Notes: generated from the letters alone by a model not told the origin. A stretch of DNA of 57,548 bases from Microbacterium gubbeenense DSM 15944 (GCF_000422745.1 NZ_AUGQ01000014.1:1-57548), one strand, 5' to 3'; numbered from the stretch's first letter, positions 27,476-38,442 are shown. Numbers and translations: made by a program.

Positions 27476-28072
27476 ATGAGCCACTCTTCACTGGACACGT
27501 CCGACGATCCGCGCGCGCTCCGCAGTCGCCGTCGTATGTCCGAGGCGCTCATCCGCATGCTGCGCCGCGAGGATCTCGCGAGCATCGGCGTCGCCGAGCT
27601 GTGCCGCGAAGCGGGAGTGCACCGAACCACCTTCTACGGCCACTTCGACAGCGTCGGAGATCTCGCTGCCGAGGTGTTCGCGTCGATCATCGACGACGCG
27701 AGCGCCGTCACGCCGCCGCACGGCCGGCCGATCGAAGACGTGTCCGGGGCGTATCTCGACGCCACAGTCGCGATCATCGAGGCCGTCGCGCGCGACCGCC
27801 GCGCGATCCGCACGCTGCTCGAATCCGACGTGTCCCACGCGTTCCGGGCGCACATGCGCGACCAGTTCATCCGTCGCGCCGACACGGCGATCGGCGTGAT
27901 GCGCGACAACGGCATCGTGGTCCCCGACAACACCGACGTCAGCGCGGCGTACATCGCGGGCGGCATGGTCAGCACGATCGAGCTCTGGGCGAGCAGCGAC
28001 AGCGACGACACGCAGGCCTACGCGCGGTCCATGTTCGAGAACATGCCCGCGTGGTGGCCGCTGCCCGGTTGA
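27476..28072 (+). CDS. TetR/AcrR family transcriptional regulator
   Basis: A 198-residue regulator with an N-terminal helix-turn-helix (about 17-65: RRMSEALIRMLRREDLASIGVAELCREAGVHRTTFYGHFDS, read in two parts) and a ligand domain without recognised specificity. It is divergent from ftsE and convergent with pepN; neither is an obvious target. No clear operator palindrome was seen in 27332-27475. Confidence 0.82.
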   Translation: MSHSSLDTSDDPRALRSRRRMSEALIRMLRREDLASIGVAELCREAGVHRTTFYGHFDSVGDLAAEVFASIIDDASAVTPPHGRPIEDVSGAYLDATVAIIEAVARDRRAIRTLLESDVSHAFRAHMRDQFIRRADTAIGVMRDNGIVVPDNTDVSAAYIAGGMVSTIELWASSDSDDTQAYARSMFENMPAWWPLPG

Positions 28073-28078
28073 TCCCGC

Positions 28079-30565
28079 CTACTGCACCGACCGCACGTAG
28101 AGGTCGCGCGCGAGCTGATCGCGCCGCTCGATGACGATGCGGCGCAACGACGCTGGCGCGTCGAGGTTCTGCTCGAGCCACCCGTCGACGAGGTCGAGCG
28201 ACTCGGTCTGCGGGAACAGTCCCCCGACGAGGCGCCGCGCGATCTCGATGGACCGGTTCTCCCACGCGCCGCGGATCCGCGCGAAGTAGTCGGCGTCGAA
28301 CGACGCGGTGAGGTCGCGCCGTCCGCCGGCGCGGAAGCCCTCGATGGTCGCGCTCAGGTGGTCGTTCGTCAGGCTGAGGTCGTTCCACGCCTGATCCCAT
28401 GCCTCGCGACGCACCTCCGCGTCGGGGCGGGCGGCCAGCGCGGCGCGGTGCTCGGTGCGGCCCGACATCGTGTCGTCACGGCCCTTCTCCTCGTCGATCT
28501 CGGCCGCCGAGAGATCTCCGGCCGTCGCGAGCGCGCGCACCCAGATCCAGCGCAGGTCGGCGTCGAGCGAGAGGCCATCGGGCGCGGGTCGCTCCCCCGC
28601 AAGGATCCCGCGGATCTCGCCAGCGCGCCCGTTCGCGTACGCGGCGGCGGATCCGACCTGGCGCGCCCACGCCAGCTGGGCGCCGCTTCCGACCTCCGCG
28701 CCCTCGAGCCCCTCCCAGACCGTCGCCAGCCACATCGCGCGCGCGTCCTCGCGATCGGCGTCCGCAACGAAGTGGTTGATCGTGAAGGCCGCGTTCGCGA
28801 GCGTTCCCGCGAGGATCCCGACGTTGCGCTCGGCGGGCGCGTGCCGGCGGACGATCTCGAGGTACCGCACGGCGGACAGCTTGCCGTCGCGCGTCGCGTT
28901 CCAGAGCGCCGACCAGACGAGCCCTCGCGTGAGCGCGTCGTCGATCGTCGACAGCGCCCGCTCGACCGCCTTCAGCGAGCGCGCGTCGAGCCGCACCTTC
29001 GCGTACGTCAGGTCACCGTCGTTGATCAGGGCGAGGTCGGCGTCCGGAAGCTCGACGGGCGTGCGCTCGTCGACGATGTCGACGTCGATGCCGCAGGATC
29101 GCACGAGGGAACCGTCCTCCAGCGCATACAGACCGACGCGCAGACGGTGCGGGCGCGGATCCGTCTGCACGAGCGTCGCGCGCTCGTCGTCGAGGGTGAG
29201 CGTCGACATGCCCGTCGTCTCGAGCCAGGCCGTCGACCAGGCCCGCACGTCGCGGCCCGAGGCCGCCTCGAGGGCGACGATGAGGTCGTCGAGCGTGGTG
29301 TTGCCGAACTCGTGGTCGCGGAAGTACGCGCGGGCCCCGGCGAAGAACGCGTCTTCGCCGACGAACGCCACGAGCTGCTTGAGCACCGAGGCGCCCTTGG
29401 CGTACGTGATGCCGTCGAAGTTGAGCTTCGCCGCCTCGAGGTCGGGGATGTCGGCGACGATCGGGTGCGTGGTGGGCAGCTGATCCTGCTCGTACGCCCA
29501 GGCCTTGCGGCGGTTGGCGAACGACGCCCACGCGTCGGTGAACCGCGTCGCTGCGACCGAGGCGTGCGCCCCCATGTAGTCGGCGAACGACTCCTTGAGC
29601 CAGAGGTCGGCCCACCACGTCATCGTGACGAGGTCGCCGAACCACATGTGCGCCATCTCGTGCAGGATCGTGTTGGCCCGGCCCTCGCGCTGCGCGTCGG
29701 TCGCGGCGCCGCGGAACACGTAGCTCTCGGTGAATGTCACGAGCCCCGGGTTCTCCATCGCGCCGAGGTTGTACTCGGGCACGAAGATCTGGTCGTACTT
29801 GCCCCACGGATAGGGGTAGTCGAACGCCTCCGAGAAGAAGTCGAGCCCCTGACGCGTGATCTCGAAGATCTCGACCGCGTCGAGGTGCTCCGCGAGCGAG
29901 GCTCGGCAGAACGCCCCGAGCTCGACGCGCTCGTCGCCGCGCGCCCACTCCGAGGCCACCCGGTGATAGGGGCCGGCGGCGACCGAGGTGATGTACGACG
30001 AGATCGGCAGCGTGGCCGCGAACTCGACGGTCTGCGTCGCTCCCCCGCCGACCTGCGTGAGAGGGCGCTGGTTGCTCAGCACGTGCCACCCGGTGGGCGC
30101 GGTGACGACGAAGGTGTACGCGGCCTTCATGTCGGGCTGCTCGAAGCAGGCCATCACGCGGCGCGAGTCGGACGGCTCGTACTGCGTGTAGAGATAGGTG
30201 CGGCCGTCGACCGGATCCGTGAACCGGTGCATGCCCTCGCCCGACCGGCTGTAGGCGCCGACCGCCTCGATGACGATCTCGTTCTGGGCCGCAAGCCCCG
30301 TGACCTCGATCCGCGCGCCGTCCCACAGGATCGGCTGCTCGGCGCCGTTGACCGTGACGCGGTCGACCGATTCTCCGATGAAGTCGATCCACGTCTTGTC
30401 GGTGGTCGCGTCGAACCGCAGCGTCGACGTCGTGAGGAAGCCCGACTGCTCGAGGTCGGGTGCCGACGACACGTCGAGGTCGACACGGATCGACGCGAGG
30501 CTCACGGCGGCGGATCGCGCTGCCGTCTCTTCGCGGGTCAGATTGGCGGCGAGGTTGGTGCTCAT
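28079..30565 (-). CDS. pepN: Aminopeptidase N (M1 family)
   Basis: An 828-residue M1 zinc aminopeptidase. It has the exopeptidase motif GAMEN, the zinc site HEMAH...E in ILHEMAHMWFGDLVT and LWLKESFADYM, and the C-terminal ERAP1-like helical domain. It removes N-terminal amino acids from peptides in the cytoplasm. The start ATG 30565 (MSTNLAANLTREETAARS) agrees with the actinobacterial family; a 118-codon upstream extension is antisense to the flavin reductase. Confidence 0.95.
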   Translation of the reverse strand: MSTNLAANLTREETAARSAAVSLASIRVDLDVSSAPDLEQSGFLTTSTLRFDATTDKTWIDFIGESVDRVTVNGAEQPILWDGARIEVTGLAAQNEIVIEAVGAYSRSGEGMHRFTDPVDGRTYLYTQYEPSDSRRVMACFEQPDMKAAYTFVVTAPTGWHVLSNQRPLTQVGGGATQTVEFAATLPISSYITSVAAGPYHRVASEWARGDERVELGAFCRASLAEHLDAVEIFEITRQGLDFFSEAFDYPYPWGKYDQIFVPEYNLGAMENPGLVTFTESYVFRGAATDAQREGRANTILHEMAHMWFGDLVTMTWWADLWLKESFADYMGAHASVAATRFTDAWASFANRRKAWAYEQDQLPTTHPIVADIPDLEAAKLNFDGITYAKGASVLKQLVAFVGEDAFFAGARAYFRDHEFGNTTLDDLIVALEAASGRDVRAWSTAWLETTGMSTLTLDDERATLVQTDPRPHRLRVGLYALEDGSLVRSCGIDVDIVDERTPVELPDADLALINDGDLTYAKVRLDARSLKAVERALSTIDDALTRGLVWSALWNATRDGKLSAVRYLEIVRRHAPAERNVGILAGTLANAAFTINHFVADADREDARAMWLATVWEGLEGAEVGSGAQLAWARQVGSAAAYANGRAGEIRGILAGERPAPDGLSLDADLRWIWVRALATAGDLSAAEIDEEKGRDDTMSGRTEHRAALAARPDAEVRREAWDQAWNDLSLTNDHLSATIEGFRAGGRRDLTASFDADYFARIRGAWENRSIEIARRLVGGLFPQTESLDLVDGWLEQNLDAPASLRRIVIERRDQLARDLYVRSVQ

Positions 30566-30602
30566 TCCACCATCGTAGGCACCGACGCCCGCGCGATCGT
30601 TG

Positions 30603-31109
30603 CTAGACGGCGGCGTGCGCGGCGTCGAACGCGTGGAACACGCGGTCGGCGTACAGCAGCGGGTTCCCGGCGACGCCGGGCTCGGCCGAGTGGATCTGCG
30701 CGACCACGAGCACGGATCCGCCGACCGACACGGTATCGATGATCGATCCGGTGAGGCGGTTGCGCACGCCCGCGAGGCGCGGCGAGCCGTCTTCGTCGAA
30801 CGTCCATCCCTGGTCGTCGGCGTAGCGGTTGCCGCCCGACGTCGCGAACTCGGTCGCGGTCGCCGCATGCTCGGGCGTGAGGAAGTGGATCTGCAGGTTG
30901 TCGGCCCGGAGCAGCGCACCGGCGGTGCCCGTCGCGCGCGTCACGGAGAACGACACGGCGGGCGGATCGATCGCGACCGACGACACGCTCGACGCCGTAA
31001 GCCCCACGGGCCCCGTGGGCGTGTTCGCAGTGATGAGGGTCACCGCGGCGGGGTGATCACGGAACACATTCTTGAAGCGGTCGACCAGACCATCATCGGA
31101 GGACGTCAT
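30603..31109 (-). CDS. Flavin reductase family protein
   Basis: A 168-residue FMN-binding split-barrel protein. The N-terminal FRDHPAAVTLITANTPTGPVGLTASSV with conserved PVG.TASS and the AIDPPAVSFSV segment are typical of NAD(P)H:flavin oxidoreductases that feed FMNH2 to monooxygenases. No monooxygenase is adjacent. Start ATG 31109 was chosen from family length. pepN follows after 37 bases. Confidence 0.85.
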   Translation of the reverse strand: MTSSDDGLVDRFKNVFRDHPAAVTLITANTPTGPVGLTASSVSSVAIDPPAVSFSVTRATGTAGALLRADNLQIHFLTPEHAATATEFATSGGNRYADDQGWTFDEDGSPRLAGVRNRLTGSIIDTVSVGGSVLVVAQIHSAEPGVAGNPLLYADRVFHAFDAAHAAV

Positions 31110-31177
31110 GATCCGACGGTATCGCTGACCGACGCCGACGCAGATTTGTGTGTCGTTCGGTTTCAGAACCCCGCGGT

Positions 31178-32089
31178 TCAGCCCGTGATCCCGTTGTCCG
31201 AGAGCCACGCAGCCGCGATGTCGCCCGGCGATTCCTCGTCCACCTGACTCGAGACGTTGAGCGCGACGAGTGCCTCCGGCGTGAGCTTCTCGCTCACCGC
31301 GTCAATGACGGGGGCGAGCTCCTCCGCCCGATCGGCGTTCGCGATCGGCACGACGTTCGAGGCGAGGATCAGCGACTCGGGGTCGTCGAGCACGACGAGA
31401 TCCTCCGTCTGAATGCGCGGATCCGCAGTGAAGACGTTCGCGACGTCGATCGTTCCGGCGAGCAGATCCTCCACCGTCGTGTCTCCCGTCCCCGAGAACT
31501 CGACGTCGATGTCGTAGACGCTCTTCAGGCCGTCGGGCCCGTACGGGCGCTCCGCCAGCTCCGGAGGCCCGCCGAGCGTGAGCTGATCCGAGATGTCAGC
31601 GAGGTCGGCGATCGAGGACAGGCCGTGCTCGTCGGCGAACTCGCGGGTGACGGTGTAGGAATCCTGGTCTGTCGCCGTCGCCTGCTCGAGCGCTGTCAGC
31701 CCGTCGGGCAGTGCTCCCTCGAGCTCGGCGTACACGTCGTCGGATGACCGGGCCGTCGTTTCGGCGTCGTAGAACTGCAGCAGGTTGCCGGAGTACTCGG
31801 GGAATAGCGTGATCGCGCCGCTCTCGAGCTGCGGCATGTACGCGTCGCGCTGGCCGATGTTGAACAGCTTCTCAACGTCGAATCCCTCGGCCTCGAGCGC
31901 CTGCGCGTAGATCTCGGCGATGGTCTCGTTCGAGTAGTAAGCCTGGGATCCGACGACGACGGCGCCGCCCGATTCTTGTTCTTCTTCGGGCGTCGCGAGC
32001 GGATCTTCCGACGCGCAGCCCGCGAGAGCCGCGGCGGCGAGCGCCGTGGTGACGATCGCGCCGGCGCGGAAGGTTCGGGTGGAGAGCAT
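31178..32089 (-). CDS. opuCC: Glycine betaine/compatible-solute ABC transporter, substrate-binding lipoprotein
   Basis: A 303-residue OpuAC/ProX-type binding protein. The signal peptide ends in the lipobox LAGC with lipidated Cys25, followed by VVVGSQAYYSNETIAEIYAQALE and FPEYSGNLLQFY, characteristic of QAT (quaternary amine) binding proteins. It is the last gene of a four-gene importer operon. The ligand may be betaine, choline, carnitine, proline or ectoine; aromatic-cage residues cannot be assigned by eye. Confidence 0.88.
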   Translation of the reverse strand: MLSTRTFRAGAIVTTALAAAALAGCASEDPLATPEEEQESGGAVVVGSQAYYSNETIAEIYAQALEAEGFDVEKLFNIGQRDAYMPQLESGAITLFPEYSGNLLQFYDAETTARSSDDVYAELEGALPDGLTALEQATATDQDSYTVTREFADEHGLSSIADLADISDQLTLGGPPELAERPYGPDGLKSVYDIDVEFSGTGDTTVEDLLAGTIDVANVFTADPRIQTEDLVVLDDPESLILASNVVPIANADRAEELAPVIDAVSEKLTPEALVALNVSSQVDEESPGDIAAAWLSDNGITG

Positions 32090-32105
32090 GAGGGTCTTCT
32101 CTCTG

Positions 32106-32828
32106 TCAGGATGTGGACGCAGCGGCCGGAGTTCGGTCGCCCCGCGTGGTGGTCGGGGATTCGGTTCGGAGCCCGCGCGGCAGCGCGCGGCGTTGAGCGA
32201 GGCCGAGGATCGCGTCGACGGCGAGTGCGAGCAGCGCCACGAGGATCGCGCCGCCGAGGATCATGTCGTAGCGGCGCAGGGCGAGTCCGGTGATGATGGG
32301 CAGGCCGAGCCCGCCGAGGTTCACGTAAGCGGCGATCGTGACGGTCGCGACCACCTGCAGCGCGGCCGAGCGGACGCCGCCGACCAGCAGAGGCAGCCCG
32401 AGCGGCAGCTCGACGCGCAGAAAAATCTGCCATTCGGACATGCCGACAGCGCGCGCCGCGTCTATCGTCGCTCGGTCGATCGCCTCGATCCCCGAGTAGG
32501 CGCCGGCCAAGAGCGCTGGGATCGCGAGGATCACGAAGGTCACGACTGCCGCCTCTGGCTTGTGCAGCACGCCGAACAGCAGCACGAGCAGGATCAGCAG
32601 ACCGAAGGAGGGAACCGCACGCGCCGCCCCGGAGATCGCCACGGCGATCTCGCGACCGCGCCCGGTGTGCCCAATGGCCCACCCCGCCGGCAGCGCGATG
32701 ACGGACGCCACGAACACCGAGAGGATCGTCCACCCGAGGTGCTGGAGCATCAGCAGGTGGAGGGCGCCGTCGCCGGTCCACTGCTCGGACGACGTCAGCC
32801 ACGCGAACGCGTCGGCCACGAGGTTCAT
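32106..32828 (-). CDS. opuCD: Compatible-solute ABC transporter permease
   Basis: A 240-residue BPD-type permease with about six helices. The EAA-like loop is in AARAVGMSEWQIFLRVELPLGLPLLVGGVR. It pairs with the second permease, whose stop overlaps its ATG by 4 bases. The symbols within this operon are assigned by analogy with opuC; proW/opuBB would be equally fair. Confidence 0.85.
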   Translation of the reverse strand: MNLVADAFAWLTSSEQWTGDGALHLLMLQHLGWTILSVFVASVIALPAGWAIGHTGRGREIAVAISGAARAVPSFGLLILLVLLFGVLHKPEAAVVTFVILAIPALLAGAYSGIEAIDRATIDAARAVGMSEWQIFLRVELPLGLPLLVGGVRSAALQVVATVTIAAYVNLGGLGLPIITGLALRRYDMILGGAILVALLALAVDAILGLAQRRALPRGLRTESPTTTRGDRTPAAASTS

Positions 32829-33493
32829 ACCGCGACGGCCTTCCGCCCGCGGCCCCGGCGCGGCTCATGATCCCACGGCAGCATGGCGCGCTTGGCCACC
32901 ACGAGCAGCGCGTCAATGATGAGCGCGATGAGGGCGACGACGATCAGGCCCGCGAGCACCTCGGCGATGATGCGGCGCTGCAGCCCGTTCGTGAACAGGT
33001 AGCCGAGGTTGCTGACTCCCACGAGGATCCCGACGGTGGCGAGCGAGATCGTGCTGACGGCGGCGACGCGCAGCCCGGCGAGGATGACCGGGCCCGCGAG
33101 CGGCAGGTCGACGGCCCAGAACCGGTGCGTGTCGTTGTACCCGACGGCGGTGGCCGACTGCCGGACGGCCGGATCCACCGAGTCGAGCCCGTCGGTGACG
33201 GCGCGCACCATGATCGCGACGGTGTAGATCGTCAGGGCGATGATGAGGTTCACCTCGCTCGTCGCGGGGAACCCGGCAAGGATCGGCAGGATCAGCAGCA
33301 GCGCGAGCGACGGGATCGTGTAGAGCAGGCCCGTGATCGTCAAGAGGATCGCGCGGGCGCGCGTGTATCGCCACGCGACCCAGCCGAGCGGCAGGGATAC
33401 GACGAATCCGCACACGATCGCGATGAGGCTCTGCCGCAGGTGGTCGAGTGCGAGCGAGCCGATGAGCGGCAGGTTGTCGAGCGCCCACCCCAT
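32825..33493 (-). CDS. opuCB: Compatible-solute ABC transporter permease
   Basis: A 222-residue permease with a BPD transport domain: LLYTIPSLALLLILP, AVTDGLDSVDPAVRQSATAV and the coupling loop VDLPLAGPVILAGLRVA. It forms a heterodimer with the neighbouring permease. It begins 1 base after the ATPase stop, and the next gene overlaps it by 4 bases, so translation is coupled. Confidence 0.87.
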   Translation of the reverse strand: MGWALDNLPLIGSLALDHLRQSLIAIVCGFVVSLPLGWVAWRYTRARAILLTITGLLYTIPSLALLLILPILAGFPATSEVNLIIALTIYTVAIMVRAVTDGLDSVDPAVRQSATAVGYNDTHRFWAVDLPLAGPVILAGLRVAAVSTISLATVGILVGVSNLGYLFTNGLQRRIIAEVLAGLIVVALIALIIDALLVVAKRAMLPWDHEPRRGRGRKAVAV

Positions 33494-33494
33494 G

Positions 33495-34316
33495 TCAGGG
33501 TCCGCCCTCGATCAATGTGCCCTGCGTGCGGCCCTCGGGGTCGACGAGCACGGGGCCGTTGGGCGTCTGCTTGATGCGCAAGGCGCGCTTGCCGCGCTCC
33601 GCGCCGATGAAGGCACGAACGAAGTCGTCGGCCGGGTTCTCGATGATCTCGCTCGGAGATCCCACCTGCAGCGTGCGCCCGCCGGCGGCGAGGATCACGA
33701 CCTGGTCACCGAGGAGGAACGCCTCGTCGATGTCGTGGGTGACGAAGATGACGGTCTTATCGAGCTCGGTCTGCAGGCGGATCAGCTCCTGCTGGAGTTC
33801 GGCGCGAACGATCGGGTCGACGGCACCGAACGGCTCGTCCATGAGAAGGATGTTCGGATCCGCGGCCAGGCCGCGCGCGACGCCGACGCGCTGCTGCTGC
33901 CCGCCCGAGAGCTGCCGCGGATAGCGATCGGCCATTCGCGTGTCGAGGCCCACCGTGTCCATGAGCTCGAGCGCGCGGTCGCGGGCGGCGCGGCGCGTCT
34001 CGCCGAGGAGGCGCGGCACCGTGGCGATGTTGTCGGCGACAGTGAGGTGCGGCAGGAGACCGGCGTTCTGCATGACGTATCCGATGCGGCGCCGGAGCGC
34101 GACAGGCGGAACGGCCGCGACGTCGTCGCCGTCGATCGAGACCGTGCCCGAGGTCGGTTCGAGCATGCGGTTGACCATGCGCAGCAGAGTCGTCTTGCCG
34201 CTGCCGGAGGATCCGACGAGCACGGTCGTCTTGCGCGAGGGCGCGACGAGCGAGAAGTTGGTCACCGCGGCGGTGCCGTCGGGGAAGTTCTTGGAGACGT
34301 CGCGGAACTCGATCAT
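33495..34316 (-). CDS. opuCA: Compatible-solute ABC transporter ATP-binding protein
   Basis: A 273-residue ATPase of the ProV/OpuCA type: Walker A GSSGSGKTTLL, signature LSGGQQQRVGVARGL, Walker B ILLMDEPFGAVDP, H-loop VTHDIDEA. The C-terminal part is short; CBS domains that serve as the ionic-strength sensor in some ProV/OpuA proteins are absent. It is the first gene of the operon and divergent from the disulfide oxidoreductase. Confidence 0.9.
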   Translation of the reverse strand: MIEFRDVSKNFPDGTAAVTNFSLVAPSRKTTVLVGSSGSGKTTLLRMVNRMLEPTSGTVSIDGDDVAAVPPVALRRRIGYVMQNAGLLPHLTVADNIATVPRLLGETRRAARDRALELMDTVGLDTRMADRYPRQLSGGQQQRVGVARGLAADPNILLMDEPFGAVDPIVRAELQQELIRLQTELDKTVIFVTHDIDEAFLLGDQVVILAAGGRTLQVGSPSEIIENPADDFVRAFIGAERGKRALRIKQTPNGPVLVDPEGRTQGTLIEGGP

Positions 34317-34451
34317 GTCGCGGGGTGCTCCTCACTGCATTGATCGTGTGGTCGGGTTCAGTTCGAAGCCTATGCCCGCGACGCCCGCGGGGGTATCTTC
34401 ATTCTCACCCGGCGCGATCCGCCTGAGCCCCATTGCACGAAGGAAGGTCGC

Positions 34452-35840
34452 ATGATGCCATCCCCCGACTACGACCTGATCGTCATCGGCGGCGGTCCCG
34501 TGGGCGAGAACGTCGCCGACTACGCCACCAAGGGCGGCCTCCGCACCGCCCTGATCGAATCCGAGCTCGTCGGCGGCGAGTGCTCGTACTGGGCCTGCAT
34601 GCCGTCGAAGGCCCTCCTGCGCAGCGGCAGCGCACTGCGCGCCGCGCGGCGCGTGCCGGGCGCGCGCGAGGCGATCACAGGAGGCCTCGACGTCGACGCG
34701 GTCTTCGCCCGCCGCAACTCGTTCACGAGCGACTGGGACGACCACGGCCAGGAGGAATGGGTCGCCTCCGCCGGCATCGACCTGCTCCGCGGCCACGGCC
34801 GCCTCGTCGAGCCGGGCCAGGTCGAGGTCGCCGGGCGCGTCTATTCGGCGCGCGCCGTCGCGATCGCGACCGGATCCGTGCCCGTCGCCCCGAAGATCCC
34901 CGGGCTCGCCGAGGCGAAGGCCTGGGGCACGCGCGAGGCGACCTCGGCCGACCACGTGCCGCCGCGCCTGATCGTGCTCGGCGGCGGGGTCGCCGGCACC
35001 GAGATGGCATTCGCATTCTCGTCGTTCGGGTCTCACGTCACGGTGCTCGCCCGGCACGGCCTTCTCGGGAACGAAGAGCCCTTCGTCGGCGAACGGATCG
35101 CGGATGCGCTCACTGCCGAGGGCGTCGACGTGCGCCGCAGCACTGAAACCTCGCGCGTCGAACGCGGCGCCGATGGGCTCGTCACCGTGACGCTCTCGGA
35201 CGGCGAGACAATCGTCGCCGAGGAGATCCTCGTGGCGACCGGGCGCCGACCGGCGACCGACGATCTCGGCCTCGACAAGGTCGGCGTCGAGCTGACCGTC
35301 GATGACACGATGCTCGTGACCGGTACCGACTGGCTCTACGCGGTCGGCGACGTCAACGGACGCGCGCTGCTCACCCACCAGGGCAAGTACCAGGCGCGCG
35401 CGGCCGGATCCGTGATCGCGGCCCGGCTGAACGGGGATCCGGTCGCCGACGGGCCGTGGGAGCGACACTCCGCCACAGCCGACCACGCGGCCGTTCCGCG
35501 CGTGGTGTTCTCGGATCCTGAGGTCGCCGCCGTCGGCCTGACCGAAGCGGGCGCGCGCGAGACGGGCCGCTCCGTGCGCACGGTGGAGTTCGATCTCGGC
35601 GCTATCGCCGGATCGAGCCTGCACGCCGACGGGTACCAGGGGCTCGCGAAGCTCGTCGTCGATGACGATCGCCGCGTCATCCTCGGGGCGACGTTCGTCG
35701 GGCAGGACGCGTCAGAGCTCGTGCACGCGGCGACGATCGCGATCGTCGGGGACATGCCGATCGACCGGCTCTGGCATGCGGTTCCTGCGTACCCGACGAT
35801 CAGCGAGGTCTGGCTGCGACTGCTCGAGTCCTACGAGTGA
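34452..35840 (+). CDS. FAD/NAD(P)-dependent disulfide oxidoreductase, active-site His replaced
   Basis: A 462-residue class I pyridine nucleotide-disulfide oxidoreductase: FAD motif GGGPVGENVADYA, redox pair C44-C49 in GECSYWACMPSK, NAD motif GGGVAGTEMAF, and the second FAD motif YAVGDVNG. Near the C-terminus the usual HPT.SE reads YPTISE, so the acid-base His of lipoamide dehydrogenase is Tyr. It is therefore unlikely to be an E3 subunit (lpdA is at 14090-15487). It may reduce a small disulfide, quinone or dye. ATG 34452 has AGGAAGG upstream. Confidence 0.85.
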   Translation: MMPSPDYDLIVIGGGPVGENVADYATKGGLRTALIESELVGGECSYWACMPSKALLRSGSALRAARRVPGAREAITGGLDVDAVFARRNSFTSDWDDHGQEEWVASAGIDLLRGHGRLVEPGQVEVAGRVYSARAVAIATGSVPVAPKIPGLAEAKAWGTREATSADHVPPRLIVLGGGVAGTEMAFAFSSFGSHVTVLARHGLLGNEEPFVGERIADALTAEGVDVRRSTETSRVERGADGLVTVTLSDGETIVAEEILVATGRRPATDDLGLDKVGVELTVDDTMLVTGTDWLYAVGDVNGRALLTHQGKYQARAAGSVIAARLNGDPVADGPWERHSATADHAAVPRVVFSDPEVAAVGLTEAGARETGRSVRTVEFDLGAIAGSSLHADGYQGLAKLVVDDDRRVILGATFVGQDASELVHAATIAIVGDMPIDRLWHAVPAYPTISEVWLRLLESYE

Positions 35841-35865
35841 GCGCGGGGGCCGGTAGGTTTTAGTC

Positions 35866-37524
<1,659 letters not shown>

Positions 37525-37535
37525 GCACCGGTTCG

Positions 37536-37585
37536 GGAGTGCCCGGTGGTCGTTCTGGCACCTCATAACGGCCACCGGGCACTCC
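37536..37585 (+). terminator. 19-bp hairpin after pgi
   Basis: GGAGTGCCCGGTGGTCGTT (37536-37554) pairs with 37567-37585 with one G-U type mismatch, 12-base loop. The word GGTGGTCGTTCTGGC recurs at about 38290-38304 without a matching second arm. Confidence 0.8.
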
Positions 37586-37628
37586 GGAGATCGGGAATAG
37601 ATCTCCACGAGTCGACGTTGAGCTCGGC

Positions 37629-38273
37629 ATGACACGTATCGCCGTTATCGGTGGCACCGGCTATGCCGGACGCCACATCATCTCTGCCGCCGCCAGCCAG
37701 GGGCACGCTGTGACCTCGTTCAGCCGCAGCGAGCCGCTCGAACCGGTCGACGGAGCCGAGTACCGCACCGCCGACGTCACGAACTCCGAGGTCGCGACCG
37801 CGATCGCCGAGGAGTTCGACGTCATCGTCTCGACCCTCGCGCCGCGCGGCGACATGGCGGGCCGCGTGCGCCCCGCCACCGCCGAGCTCGCCTCCGCGGC
37901 GGCCGCGCACGGAACGCGCCTGGGTGTGATCGGCGGCGCCGGATCGCTTCTCGCGTACGAGGGAGGCCCGAGGGTCATCGACACCGACGGCTTCCCCGAC
38001 GCGATCAAGCCGGAGGCCAGCGAGGCCGGCGACGTGCTCGACGACCTGCGCGCATCCGACGAATCGCTCGACTGGTTCTTCATCAGCCCCGCCGGCGGCT
38101 TCGGATCCTTCGCTCCCGGCGAGGAGACCGGCAGCTACCGCGTGGGCGGCGAGATCCTGCTCGTCGACGACGAGGGCGCGTCGTTCATCTCGGGCGCAGA
38201 CTTCGGCCGCGCAGTCGCCGACGAGATCACGACCCCGCGGCACCGCCGCGCCCGGTTCACCGTCGCCTACTGA
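37629..38273 (+). CDS. NAD(P)H-binding SDR-like protein
   Basis: A 214-residue Rossmann protein of the NAD(P)-binding atypical SDR group (YwnB-like): GGTGYAGRHI near the N-terminus, VIVSTLAP, and the conserved IGGAGSLL. The C-terminal half has ISPAGGF. The family includes flavin- and quinone-reductase-like proteins; substrate unknown. It is a single gene between the pgi hairpin and a decayed fragment. Confidence 0.82.
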   Translation: MTRIAVIGGTGYAGRHIISAAASQGHAVTSFSRSEPLEPVDGAEYRTADVTNSEVATAIAEEFDVIVSTLAPRGDMAGRVRPATAELASAAAAHGTRLGVIGGAGSLLAYEGGPRVIDTDGFPDAIKPEASEAGDVLDDLRASDESLDWFFISPAGGFGSFAPGEETGSYRVGGEILLVDDEGASFISGADFGRAVADEITTPRHRRARFTVAY

Positions 38274-38442
38274 CGTCCCGGAGGGCCTGGTGGTCGTTCT
38301 GGCGCATCAGCGGCGCCCCGATGAACGGCCGTTCGAGGTACCTTCGCCGCATGCGCGACCGCGTGATCCCGGCGACCATCGCGGCGCCGACGGAGAAATG
38401 TGCCCCAAGAATTTCGGGCAACGCCGTCGGTTTCTTCGTCAT
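38257..38442 (-). pseudogene. Possible truncated AbiEi-like (DUF559-type) N-terminal fragment
   Basis: A 61-codon minus frame starts MTKKPTALPEILGAHFSVGA and continues AGITRSRMRRRYLERPFIGA, which looks like the N-terminal helix-turn-helix of AbiEi-antitoxin/DUF559-type proteins common in actinobacteria. After this point the frame runs through DNA resembling the left arm of the pgi terminator and overlaps the 3' end of the preceding gene. I read it as a remnant; it could be a short real gene. No good ribosome binding site is seen. Confidence 0.35.

Noticed and set aside
34452..35840. Second lipoamide dehydrogenase
   Set aside because: The C-terminal catalytic His is replaced by Tyr and a canonical lpdA is present elsewhere in the window.
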